64,000 nt of DNA from Chytridium lagenaria (lineage: Eukaryota > Chytridiomycota > Chytridiomycetes > Chytridiales > Chytridiaceae): NCBI GenBank assembly GCA_025449115.1, contig JAHLKC010000064.1, positions 124,001 through 188,000 of the forward strand, in the 5' to 3' direction. Under the pieces are notes generated by a model. It had not been told where the DNA came from, ran no database searches, and saw only the letters and a program-made list of their open reading frames with translations. Position 1 is the stretch's first letter, and every line of letters starts with the position of its first letter. The position numbers were made by a program, and so were the translations under genes. Shown piece after piece: positions 1 to 11,627 of this stretch.

Positions 1-288
1 TGCACCTGGGCATGGGATGATTTTGGCATGATGAGGTATATCGTTTCACCATCAAAAGTCTATTGGTGGTGTTGTTGTTGTTGATATAAAGAATAGTCTT
101 CAACCATAACAAAGTTTTTTTTATTACACAGATAAAAAATAAGAAATAAATAAGGCACCCTAGGATTCACAATGAAAAAACAGAGGACATAAAAAGAGAA
201 CAAAGTTAAAACATCATCACAAACGTCATCGAACGCATCAACAAAGTCAAAGATAAAAGAAATCGATCATAAACAAAACCCCGTAAGA

Positions 289-1675
289 TCAGTCGTATCG
301 ACCTCCGCCAACTTCACGCGCCGCATACTCTTTCCTTTCAGACTCTCGAGGAAGTCTTGAATAACAAGAAAGATGAAAAGATGCGTTAGATGATGGATAT
401 AAGCATGAATGTTGATGTTAGGATACCTCGAATCCATGCCACCGCTTCCAACCTTCTTCTCCTTTCCAATGTCCCAGTCAATCTTCAGGCGTCGTCCCTC
501 AACTTGCTTCCCGCCGCTGATTTCTTCGAAAAGTCCTCTACAAGATAAACATAGCTTTAGTAAATCAGGCTTTCATTAATAAAGGTCGGGGAGGGAAAGC
601 CAACCTACCAGCATCACGTCTGTCCTGGAATTTGAGGAAGCAAAAACTATGGCAAAAATCTTAGCACTAAAGAAAGGGGGGAAAAAAAACACAACAATAA
701 CAAAAACAAAAATAAAAACACCATGGTTTAAACAACGCACCCCTTGTTACTTTGCGTGAACCTGTCCATCGGAATCGTGCAATCCGCAACAGGCCCATAC
801 TTCTTCGCGAGGTCAGTCACGTCCCGTTCTTGAAAGTGGTAAGGAAGGTTGCCAAGGAAGATCTGGGTGGTAGTTCGACGTTCCTCGTCCGATCCACTTC
901 AGAAGACAAGAATTCGGGGGTTCAGCCAAAGAAACAAATTCTACGCAGCACGAGCAAGGATACGGCATTCCATAGCGAAGATGACGTCTCTCGCCGTAAA
1001 AGATCCATCCAACATCCAATCTCCACATCCACATCCACTCCGCATTCCACAATAAATCATCCTCTCTCTTCAAAGCATCTCTTCCGACTCTTCCATATAT
1101 TCACTAGAAAAAGTCCACAATCTCCAACTTTAAAGAGCAAAACCACTCCAGAAATGACGGATTCCACACCAAACTCCAATCGAAGGTTTAGACAGCGCAG
1201 GATCATAGAACTTACCGCTCCACAGGTCTCGGAGGCCTCTTCTCCCTGTATTCACTCCCCTTCTTCCATAATCTTCTCTTCCTCTCTCCCCACCGTATCG
1301 CTCCCACCATATCCCCTATCCCTCTCTCCTCCACCATACCCCCTATCCTCTCTCCTCCACCATAACCCCTATCCCTATCCCCACCATATCCCCTCTCCCT
1401 ATCCCCACCATAACCCCTCTCCTTTCCCCTCCCCTCCGATAATAATCATCATCCGCACTCTCCACCCTCCTCCTGCTGGGTGGCGACAAAGACCTCTCAT
1501 CCCTCACAGACACAGCATGTGCCGACCCCCTCTTCCTCGGCTCCTCGTCGCGCACAGGACGAGCATACCGGCTCTTCTCAGCATCCCTGTACCGACGGTC
1601 ATCATACGCATCTTGTCTGTAAGCCGTCGTGTCACTCTCTGCAGCGGGGGGGAGGGATCCACGATGGTCTGGCAT
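289..1675 (-). CDS. RRM RNA-binding protein with RS/RGG-like N-terminus
   Basis: Probable nuclear or mRNP RNA-binding protein; no specific family member recognised. The N-terminal ~120 residues (from ATG at 1675) are rich in Arg, Asp, Ser and Tyr, followed by imperfect RGYGGDRD-type repeats near 1330-1430. A single RRM follows after an intron of about 320 bp. RNP2 reads IFLGNLPYHF (near 870) and RNP1 reads KGFCFLKF, split by the intron around 650-740; the domain ends LKIDWDIGKEKK near 470-500. The last exon ends VGGGRYD with stop at 289-291. The YGG repeat region only reads through if the frame changes once or twice, and the intron near 741/646 leaves one extra T, so indels are likely. The start is the first ATG in the RS-like frame. 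Intron positions are by eye. Confidence 0.7.
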
Positions 1676-1997
1676 AACGTTTTGTTGAGAAGGTGCTCAA
1701 AGTCTCTTTGTATTGCGTTCGTCGGCGTCCGTCCTCCTGTTTAGCTGTTTAGGTAGACGTTGTTGTTCCGCTCCTTTGCTTTTGGGGTCAAATTTTAAAT
1801 TTTTTTTGGTTTGCGGAATACGAAATCCAAACCCAGCAGCACCATCACCAGACACAACGCGTAAATTCACGTCCAGCGTCGATGCTTGACACCCCCTCAG
1901 TCTCTTACATCCACATATGCATATGTACACGCCCATAAAATTACATACAGTCATGTTTTTTTCTAAATAAAATATATGTACATACACCTAAAAGTAT

Positions 1998-4900
1998 TCA
2001 CGACTTTCTCCGTCTCTTTTTCTTCTCCTTCCCCTCCTCCCGGGGTAACGCCACATGAAACACCTCCACATCCACATTCGCAGCAAGCAGAAACTCCAAC
2101 CATACTTTCTGCGACGACGACAGTCGGTCACCCTCCCCCTTGACCTCTACGAGCTTGATGCACTTGTTTTCGCGATGCCATACACACAGATCGGCACGCC
2201 ACCACAGTGAGCTATGAAAGAAAAAGAAAACAAACATAAAGTAAAAATGAGCGCGAAAGATATAAGAATATTTTCCCGGAAATCCGCGAGAAAGAATATA
2301 AAAAAAGGGGGAGGGGAAAGGAACCGGTAAAGTAAACCGTAAATTGAATTAAAAGGGGATGGAAGACAGAGGAAGAAGAAAATAAACAAATAAAAATAAT
2401 AAATTTAAATTGCTCACCCAATAACTCTTACAAAACCCTTCACAAACCCTCGCCAACGCTTCCCCCCCAAACAACTCTGCAATCTCCACCACCTCCTCCA
2501 TCTCAAACATCCCCAACTCACTCCTCTACACCGCGTCCTCGTCCTCCGTTCTCTTCTATCCACCTCTTCATAATCCTCGGCCCATGGCCCCTCCGAATTT
2601 CCTCAATCCTCTCGGCAACACGTCCACGTCTCTCAGCATAAAGAACTCAGTCAACAGATCCAACGGCGCGTCTTGAAACGGTGAGACAAAGACACCAGGG
2701 ACGGTATCGTCAAAGATAATGTCCCAAAAGAGTAATCCAAACAGGGTCGTGATGATCGAATTTTCGGAATGATGACCCACCCATCCGGTTTTGGAGTAAT
2801 GGTGGAGAGCGAGATCTTCCACTGTCCGTTCTATTCCATCGTCGTCAATGTAAATGGCTTTTTGAGAGGACGCTTGAGTGATTTTGGCAGCTAAAAAAAA
2901 CAAACAAAACAATAACTCGTTTAGGCACCCCGCAATAAAAGACCACGAAAAAAAGTTTTCGAAACGCCATTCCAAAAAAAGAAGTCCCACCGCCAAAAAC
3001 TCACCCACAATAGTCTGCTCCGGTACGTTCTCCAACCCCATAATTTCCCCAAAACACAACCTCTCCCCTGTCTTAACTCCTTATGCAACCTCTCCAACCG
3101 ATGTTCTAAGCTTCTCCTCGCCCCACTCTGCACCTCCAGGATCCCTCAAAGCTTCTTCACAGACCTCCAATGCCTCTCGCTGTCTCTTATGGGTATGCAA
3201 GGCAAGCGCAAGGTTGTCATACCAGATCCCTCGATGTCCTAAAATATCCAAAAATTAAAACAAATTAAATAGCCGCGGGGGGGGGAGTACTTTGGTAATA
3301 AAGCCGTTGGGACAAGAGCGCTTTAAGGACGGTGATGCGTTCGGTAGTTTTCCGGAGTCGTGCGCAGACATAGTAATGGATTTCCATGATTCGAGTTCGA
3401 ACCCATCCTTTTTTAAAAAAGATATAATCAATAATACCTTAAAAAAAAGGAAAACAAAAAGTCCATTTCGACAATACAAGAGCCCGCCCTTATCACAAGA
3501 GCCCTCCCTCGATAAGGGCGAGGTACTTCTCTCCACCTAGGTCGGTGGCATCAAGCAAGAAAATAGGTGGATAAAGAAAGGGATGACCAGAAACAAAGAG
3601 AAAAAAAGGAGACAACTCTCACCATGCGTAAAAGTCGAGAGCCACGGTATCCCCGAAACATGTCCAACTCCCTCCCCAACATCCCTCTCCCAAACCCCAA
3701 AACTCTTTCTACAAACCTCCAACATCATCTCCCCCCACATCACCAAATCCTCCGACACGCCCTCCTCTTCATCCTCCTCAACATCCCCCATCTCCCCTTT
3801 CCTCCTCCCAACCTCCCCCCTCGGCATCCCCTCCATCAACTCCCTCAACCCACGTTCAACCTCTAAAGCCTCTAAATATCGATCCAGATCCGCTCTCACC
3901 GGCCATGTGATGGTAACGCGGTCCACGCGGTAGGGGTGAAACCGGGCAGGGTCTTTTTTCAAGTTTGTTCTAGGTAGTTTTGTTTTTTTTTTAAAAAGAG
4001 GATGTGGGATAGGTGTGTTACCGGATATGAAGGACAAAGAAATTGTCGGGCCAGTGTTGTTCACGGTTGTAGACGATAAAGAGACTAGGATGGACGTGTT
4101 AGTGGAAGGAGGAGTGACGGGCGGATGAACTTACCGCTGAAATACTGTAATGGTGGATTGCGTTAATTGAATGGTCGGCCCTACTCTCAATCAAAACCAT
4201 TAAAAATACAAAACCACATTTAACATAAAATAAATAAAAGTTCTTTTCCAACAATAAAATCTCGCAATCATAAATGAAAAACAATACGAGCTGCGTTCTC
4301 CTCAGAACCCGAAAGAAAGAGAAACCCAAAAATTACGTAAAAAATAGAAAAGAGATAACCAAAAAAAACCGGGGAAAAAAAAAAAACTGAAAAAAAACAA
4401 ACCAAAAACCACGTAAAACAGAAAAAGAGGTTGCGGACGACTCACCTACAACTTCCTTCACCCTCCTCCTCAAAACCCCCAAAACTCCTTCCCCCCCAAA
4501 CAAAGTCCTCATCCCCTCCAAACTTTTCATCACCGCCTCCCTAATCTGTTCAACCTATCCACAACGCCCCGCCAAAAACCACAATGATCAGTTTTCCCCC
4601 AGAAAATTCACAAAACACCATCATCATCAACAAAAAAAACAAGCAAAGCCAAAAACGCACCCAACACTCACCGTCCCCGTCACTGCAACCCTCCTCTCCC
4701 TCGCAACCCCAACAACCTCTTCACGACTCAACAACCCCATCCAAGCCTCAACTCCATCCACTCCCTCCATCCCACTCTTTGCAAACCCAACATCCAGCAA
4801 CTCGGTCACGGCCGTATCCATATCGATGCTTAAATCTTCACGTTGGTTTTCGGCGAAAAAAAAAGAAGGGGGGAAAAGGGAATGGTTACCAAGGATAATT

Positions 4901-5443
4901 CAGTTTCTTGATCCGCTCAATCTTGTATTTCCGCATCATGAGTTTTATAAAGAGTTCTTGAGCTGGGCCTTGAGAAAGAGCATTGAGTCAAAAGCGTGTG
5001 TGTTTTTTTTTTTACCAGATAGCGTGAGGAAAACAGTGACACGTTCCCGTTCATCATCGTTGAAAAGATGTTCCTCTAAAGAAAAACCCCAGCACCCAAA
5101 ACACGGTTAAAACAAAAAGGCAAGATTAAAAAATAAAAATAAATAAATAGGTGAACAATAAAACACAGAAAAAAGGGGCATAACAAACCTCCATCAAACA
5201 CCGTCTCCACAACCCTCGTCCATTGCTCCAAATAATTCAACCTCCTAGTCCTTCCTCATCCTCACCTTCGCCATCCTCCAAATCCCCATCCTCCTTCCCC
5301 TCCACAATCATCTCCACATCCCCCTGTTTCTCATCATTCTCCTTCCCCCTCCAAAATAAACCGAATGTCACTTTTCCCAGCTCCCGCGTCATCTCCTCAC
5401 TCTTCACCTTCTTTCGAGATCGTTGTCCCATACTCCAATTCAT
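1998..5443 (-). CDS. FAN1: FAN1 structure-specific nuclease (VRR-NUC)
   Basis: FANCD2/FANCI-associated nuclease: a 5' flap endonuclease/exonuclease for interstrand crosslink repair in the nucleus. In sense order, exons give an acidic N-terminus (5443-5237), a YLEQWTRVVETV block, EEHLFNDDERE, then an SAP-like LFIKLMMRKYKIERIKKLNY block (4985-4895) and an ELLDVGF block. A TPR-like middle follows (RLRKTTERITVLKALLSQRL near 3310-3390). The conserved SIITTLFGLLFWDIIF lies near 2720-2775 and the VRR-NUC C-terminus (DLCVW...KLVEVKGEGDRLS...VEVFHV) at 2050-2200. The PD...EVK catalytic set is visible, but Pro and Asp are split by a one-base gap near 2196. Other frame breaks lie near 2525, 2641 and 3138. 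The start is uncertain: 5443 is the first ATG of the acidic exon, and no UBZ finger is seen. Introns are T-rich in the sense direction. Confidence 0.88.
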
Positions 5444-6236
5444 TTTTTTGGCTGGTGATGGTTTACCTCCCCCCCACTGTGTTGAACGGAAAATCGCTTA
5501 GGAATGGGACATGGGTTCAGGAATAATGTCCAGGCAAAGTGTTGGCGTTGTACAACTTATGGGTCTCACACGCAAAAACTCTCGCAAACGTTACCCCTCG
5601 GACACCCCTCAATACTCTTGAGAATTTAAAAAAACACTCACACAACATAAATTCAGGAGACTCAATTTTGACCTTCATTCACCTCCCCTCCCCAATCGCA
5701 CCCGAAAAAAAAAAAACAAAAACATGATGTATGGGTGTTGGGTCGAGAGTCACATAAAACACCGCAAAAAAAACCGTCAAAATTCAGGAGTATAAAAAAA
5801 AAACAAAAACAATAGACTGAATAAAATGGGGGATGACTCTTTTTCAACAAAAAAAAAAAAAAACAAAAGAAGAGGAAATGGAGGGGGTGGAGTTATGAAT
5901 GATAGAAGAAAAGAGAGACTACGGCCTCCCTCCGCAAACAAAAAAAACAAACAAACAAACATGAGGATAGAGACAACAAAAAATAGGAAAAGAGTTTAAA
6001 ATGAACAAAATAGTGACAAGGTGGGAAAAAGTTTGAAGATGAACGATAAAAAAATTACATGAAAAAAATCCATTCGAAGAACGCTTCAAAGAAGAAGAGA
6101 AAAAACAACGCGTTTATCAAACCGCCAACCCTCCAACGCAAAACCAAACAAAAAAAACGAGGGAATCCCACCCCTCAAAAAAAAAAAGAAACAAACATAA
6201 AAAAACACAAACCAGAAAACCTTCACCCCCAAAAAT
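5444..6236. other. Intergenic, A-rich
   Basis: Upstream of FAN1 and downstream of the Ser-rich gene, both on the minus strand. Many A-runs and no supported gene. A FAN1 5' exon could lie here, but none could be tied to it. Confidence 0.5.
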
Positions 6237-8918
6237 CTACCCAAACGCATACATCGGCGCCGGATTCAAGCTCAAAATCTCAAAAAACCCTTTCCCCTTT
6301 CTTATCTCCTCCTCCTTCTCCTTCCTTCTCAAAAGGCTCTCCCGTCGTCGTTCTCGATGCGCCTCAACTCGATCCAAGTAATCCGAGAAATCATGATCAC
6401 CTCCAACACGCCTCCCGCTCATCCGCCCACATGATCCGTGTCCGCGAGGAAAGCCGCGGAGAGGGTCGACGGAGAGATGGGAGGAGTGGACGTGGGGTCG
6501 TGGAGGGGGTCGAGAGGACGGGTCGGATACGTGGCGGGGAGGGGTTGACGGCTGTTGTGGAGGAGGTGGAGGAGGTGGACGAGATGGAGGTTGGGGAGGG
6601 CTGACGACCAGGGGTGGTAGTTGGCGGTGCAGGGATAGAGGTTGGGTGGTCATGGTTGCAGTGACCTCCTCAGTCGTGTCGTCGCCCAAAGGGACGCTTC
6701 GTTTCCGTCTTAAGCTGGTCTCAAAGGAGAATGCGTTTTGAACCTCTGGTGGCCCAACAACAATGCAAACGGATCCGCCGTGGTCTCCACAACAACCTCC
6801 ACAACCACCTCGACAATAGGTTCCTCCTCATGTTTCAAAGCCTTGATAGCCTGCATGCGTCTTGCATCATATGCCACCTGCGCCGCATCGCTGTCTTCGC
6901 GACGTCGACCATAGTACCCTCGATACCCGTGATACGTGTCATCTTCCTGGGACGATTCACTGGTGATTCCTTGTCAATGGCAGTGACAAAACGATTCCGC
7001 GTCGGAACTAGACGTGGAGAGGTTGGAAGAGGATTCAGAAGTGGACAATGTTTTTGAGGTAGGGGATGACAAGGATTTCCCATCGTCCATCCTCCGCCTC
7101 CTTCTCCTGCGTCGTCGTTCTCTCTGTCGTCTCTCCTCCTCAGCATCCTTACACACTTCCGCATTCTCATCCTCATCCTCATCCTCCAACCCCTCCTCTT
7201 TTCTCTCCTTCACTCAATCCACTCTTCCCACTCCTGACACTCCCCTCCCTCATACTCCCCCTCTCCAAATACGAATCCCCGTCCCCAATCACCACCGCCA
7301 TCGAACTACTCGGCGAACAAGGCCTCGCAACACTCTCCAACCTCACCATCTCCCCAACATCCACACCACCGTTCCCACCATTCAACCCAAACGCAATCCC
7401 AACAGCCTCCAGCCCAACCCTCGACGCCACCGGCATCCCAACACCGCTCCGACCCAAATCCTCGTCCTCCTCCTGATCATCATCATCCACATCATCGTCA
7501 TCCTCATCCCCAAAATTCTGCGCCAGCAGCAGACTTCCCGGTCCCACAAGCGCTTCAACACATCCGGGGGCGGGTGGTTTCAGCAATGGACCTGGACTGG
7601 GTCGTCGAATCCCGTCAATTTTATCCACATCGAGTTTCCGGAGGACTCCTGCAGAGGGAGCAGGGGAGGGTTGATCTGGAATAATGGCGGAGGGTGGTGT
7701 GGTGGATGGGTGGGTTTTTGAATGCTCGGCAGCGGGTGCGACACCGACAATGGGGACGGGGATCATGGATTCCTCCTCTTCTTCTTCTTCGACGGCAGCA
7801 TCGGCGAGGTACATTCGAAGGGAGCTGAGGATGGCTGTGCCGCTGCGTGCATTTTCCATGGTGTTGCGGGCAACGACAGAGTCCATGGTGGAAGAGGATG
7901 AGGGTTCTTGGGTTGATTCTGATGCGGATGATCCGATGGGAGAGGAGGAGGACGAGGAGGACGGGTTCTTGTCGACGGGTTTTTTGGAGCGAAAGAGCCA
8001 GCCAAATGGATGGGTTTTTGTAGAGCTGGTTGAGGAAGAGGCGGTGTGTGCTGTTGACGAAAAGCTGGGAGAGGATGGACGGGCAGTGTGAGAGGAGCTT
8101 GTAGAGGAGACGGAGGGAGAGGGGGACACGGAACGGGGGTTGGGTGCTGGTGGTGGTGGCTGTTGCTGTTGTTGTTGTCGTTGATGTTGCTGTTGTTGTA
8201 GGGGTTGAGATGGACGAGGAGGATGAAGAGGAAGAGGAGTGAGAGATATTGGAGGAGGTTGTGGACGAGGAGGATGGGGATGGGGATGGGGTTTTCGCAT
8301 GGAGGTTGTTGTTGAGAGAGGGGACGTGAAGAGAGTGATGGTATTGTGAGGAGGTAGAGGAGACGAGGGAAGATGGAGTACCATTTGAGGCTAGAGGGGA
8401 GTGTAAAGGAGGTGTCAAGGGTTGAGTTGCTGTTGGTGCCGGTGCATAAGAGGCTGTGGGAGGGAGGAGAAAGTAGTCTAGAAATCTGAGGGATGCTGAC
8501 GGCGATGGAAGAGTAGAAGCTGGTAGAGATCCCTGAGCGGCTCTTGCAGCAATGGAGAGGAAGAGCGTTTCTTTAAGATAGAGGCACCCTTTTCTCTGTA
8601 AGACGGCGAATGTTGTTGCTGATGTTGCTGATTGAGGGAGGGTGCGGATGCATGGCTCGAGAGTCCACGGTGAGTAGAAGAAGTATCCGAATGTGATAAA
8701 GAGTGTGATGATGATGATGATGAAGCTGCCTTTAAACTCCCATGACGAGTAATTCCAGTTGCTCCTCCAGACAAATTGGTGGTGGTTGCTCTTTTTTTGT
8801 CAGGTGACGAATGTGATGTTGCAGTCGTCGTTGACAAAAGGACGAAAGTAAAGGTGGTTGAGGTGACTGTGATCTCGTCCTCTGATGATGATGACCACCC
8901 CCCCTGCAGCGACACCAT
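6237..8918 (-). CDS. Large disordered Ser/Pro/Gln-rich protein, function unknown
   Basis: Not recognised. It starts MVSLQGGWSSSSEDE (ATG at 8918) and runs to a stop at 6237, about 850-890 residues. Ser and Pro tracts and a poly-Gln stretch (near 8160-8205) come first. Then HPFGWLFRSKKPVDK, an acidic DEDDDDVDDDDQEEDED segment (near 7500) and a basic run ERRRRRRRRRM (near 7100). The C-terminus is better ordered: DAAQVAYDARRMQAIKALK (near 6850), a poly-Pro stretch, then a charged helix HRERRRESLLRRKEKEEE, ending NPAPMYAFG. The frame changes near 8480, 8390, 7180, 6980 and 6700, so either unseen small introns or indels are present. The low-complexity composition suggests a scaffold or regulatory protein, but that is only a guess. 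Confidence 0.55.
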
Positions 8919-9511
8919 TTTATTTTTTTTCTTCTATTCCCCCCTTACTCTTGTCTTTTGAGACCGGATATGATGATGCTTTGATGATGATGAACAGACA
9001 GATGGTTAATATGATTTGAAGGAATGTTGGGTTTATGTGTATGTATGGGGGAGTTGGTTAAAGAGTGGTGATGAGGGTAATGAGGGTGAAGGGGTGGTGA
9101 AGGATGGTGAAGGGGGGGTGGGTGAGAGAGGGATCAGAGGATCACTCACTCTTTTTTTTGGGGAGGATATTAAATAATAAATGAACAGGTGAATAGGTAT
9201 TGGGTATTTTAGTATTTACCAATATACTTAACAGTACACATGTACATAAATAAACAGTATTAACCAATAAATAAGAACAGTTCTTCTTTCTCTCTCCTTT
9301 TCTCTCCTCTTTTTGTGTGTGTTTGTGTGATACATTTATTATTTATTTATTTAATTTAATTTCATTATTTAATTATTAATATTAACTAATTAATTATATA
9401 TGTGTAACACATCTCCTTCATCTGCGTAACAACAACAAGAGGGTCATGAAGAAGTAAATAAAGAAATAAATAAAATAAAATAAAAAAGAAGACAAGAGAC
9501 AGAATTGAATA

Positions 9512-9540
9512 ACAAATAAATAAATAAATAAATAAATAAA
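9512..9540. repeat. (AAAT)n microsatellite
   Basis: About seven uninterrupted AAAT units in the AT-rich gap. Confidence 0.9.
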
Positions 9541-11062
9541 TCATCGCGGACCCATTAATTATTATTTATTACTCACCTGTTCAGGTTCTGAATGAATATA
9601 AATAAATAATAAATAATTTTAATATGAATATATACTAATAATTATGACTTGTGCAACTGAGGGATCGTGCGCAGCGGCCCCCAGTGCCCCACCACCATCT
9701 TCTCGTCCCATCCATCATCAATTCATCATCTTATTATTTTCTCTTTTTTTCAAGGCGTTGTCACCACCTGATCATCTTTCTCCAATTTATCATTTATTTA
9801 TTATCACTATTATTGCTGTATATTCTATTCATCATATTATTTATTATGTAATTAAATTATTTTGACAAGTTCAAACATAAATAAATAAATAATAATATTC
9901 AACAACCATCAATTCAATTCCTTCATTGACATTCAATTCACCTCATAATAACTTTGAGTCCACACACGAACAAAGGCTTGCCTTCATTGAAAACTTTTAA
10001 ATCATTCATTTTTATCAGATAACAAAACAACAACGACTATAAAACTCACATGGCCTCAATCTCCGACTCGTAAACAAAGTTGAAAAAAAACTCAACTCTA
10101 ATCTGCTCAGTCGTCATTCATCATTCTTCCACTCATCACTGATCGAGAACAATACCTTTGTTTCGGGTTTTTTAGGGTATTTATTTATCTAGCTAGGTAT
10201 TTACGTTCGAAAACGTGGCTTCCTGGCTCTTTTTTTGTCGTTTAACACTCCTCACGTGAAGGGGTTACATCTAGCCCTAGATACCTAATTGTTTTTCTTT
10301 TTTCGCACTCCGATATGCCTATCACGCTTGCTCTATAACTTAACTTATGTTAGATCCCCCGTGTCTGGGGAGGGGGAAACGTAAGTGGAGGTGCACATGC
10401 TGTAAAATTACGAAAACGGTTTATCAGTACAACCAAACTTGTTGCAGGTGGTTTGCGGCAAAATTGTATGCTTTGTTGAAGCACTCATGTAAAAAGAAAA
10501 TAAAGATAATCAATAACCCAAGGCGGGCAAGTGTTCCCGGCCACATTAAGTGAACTCATCCACTAATACATCAGGCTAATTCGAGTCTAAAGTGTCTTCT
10601 GTTAGTTCATTCTTTCCATTCAATAAACGGAGGAAAGTCAATACCCAAAGACGTCTAAATAAAAGAGGGGCGATTACATAATCCCACATGTTGCAAGGAA
10701 TCCAACCTCAGAAGGCTTGGGACGTGACACGTCCCAAAACCAAAGTGACGATACCTCTGAGTGTTAATAGTTTGATGAGTCCGTATCAGTGGCTGAAGAA
10801 AGGAAGGCTGATGGGGATTGTTGAAGTCGGAACGCGTCGGAACGCGTTAGCCTCTGGACATCCCGTCAGCCCGCACTTCATTTGCCTTGTGTAAAGCACA
10901 CTGTCTTGCCCTCCCCTCCCTTCCAACAAGCAAAACTCTGCATACAGCAAGTAAAGAATTTGAAGTAGACGATGCTTTGGATTGAGTGACGTTAAGGCGG
11001 GAAAGTTAAGGGGGACAAAATAGATATTTTATCAAGCGACTAGAATTGTCAAATCCTTTTGT

Positions 11063-11064
<2 letters not shown>

Positions 11065-11119
<55 letters not shown>
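11065..11119. repeat. 55-nt poly(T) tract
   Basis: Uninterrupted run of 55 T. Read on the minus strand it is a poly(A) preceded 13 nt upstream by AATAAA (complement at 11133-11138), which resembles the 3' end of a reverse-transcribed RNA. No target-site duplication was found. Confidence 0.85.
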
Positions 11120-11120
<1 letters not shown>

Positions 11121-11627
11121 AATTGTGTTGTATTTATTACGTTGTGGGATAATTCTTTGCTTTCATACATAACAGTCCGCGAATAATAATAAAAAAGAAA
11201 AGACCGTTCGAGGTTTTCTATTGTTGAAAATAACCACGATCATTTCCAGAATCCTTACCTTGACTGGTAACATTATTTGGCCTTGAAGAGATATCTCACA
11301 GTCCGCATATCTACGTAGCAAACTTTCTTCTTACTTACCTATCAATCCTTGGAATCGGAGGAGAAAGAAAACGAGGATATTCTTTAAAAGGAATGACATT
11401 CTTGATACTACATGACAAACCGCTTCCAACATGTAACACATACAACTGCATCACAAATAATAAATAACGGACGTTTTTCATTATTTTCTTTTGTTTATTG
11501 TTCCTTGAAGACGCGGAACCAACGCTCGGGCATCACGACCCATCACAACACACGACGCACGCAAAAAAACAGTAGGGGAGATGGGACTTTGTTGAGAGAA
11601 AAAGATTGAACATGGATTATTCAACAT

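Larger units (their letters stand above)
8919..11627. other. Long AT-rich intergenic region
   Basis: A 2.7 kb gap between divergent flanks: the 5' side of the Ser-rich gene and the 3' side of RPL5. The 9150-9900 part is very AT-rich with TTTA/AAAT microsatellites. Short open frames at 9644-9865, 10347-10553 and 10688-10894 have no coding character. A long poly(T) tract lies at 11065-11119. No supported gene. Confidence 0.6.

Noticed and set aside
752..1744. Long plus-strand open frame of 330 codons
   Set aside because: It is antisense to the RRM gene, begins with TTG and is Pro/Ser low-complexity from the antisense of YGG repeats.
3385..3420. tRNA B-box-like GGTTCGAAC on the minus strand
   Set aside because: No A box or cloverleaf nearby; the same bases encode a conserved FAN1 exon.
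10347..10894. Two small plus-strand frames with Cys/Lys-rich peptides
   Set aside because: No homology signal, no neighbours or splice context; chance frames in intergenic DNA are as likely.
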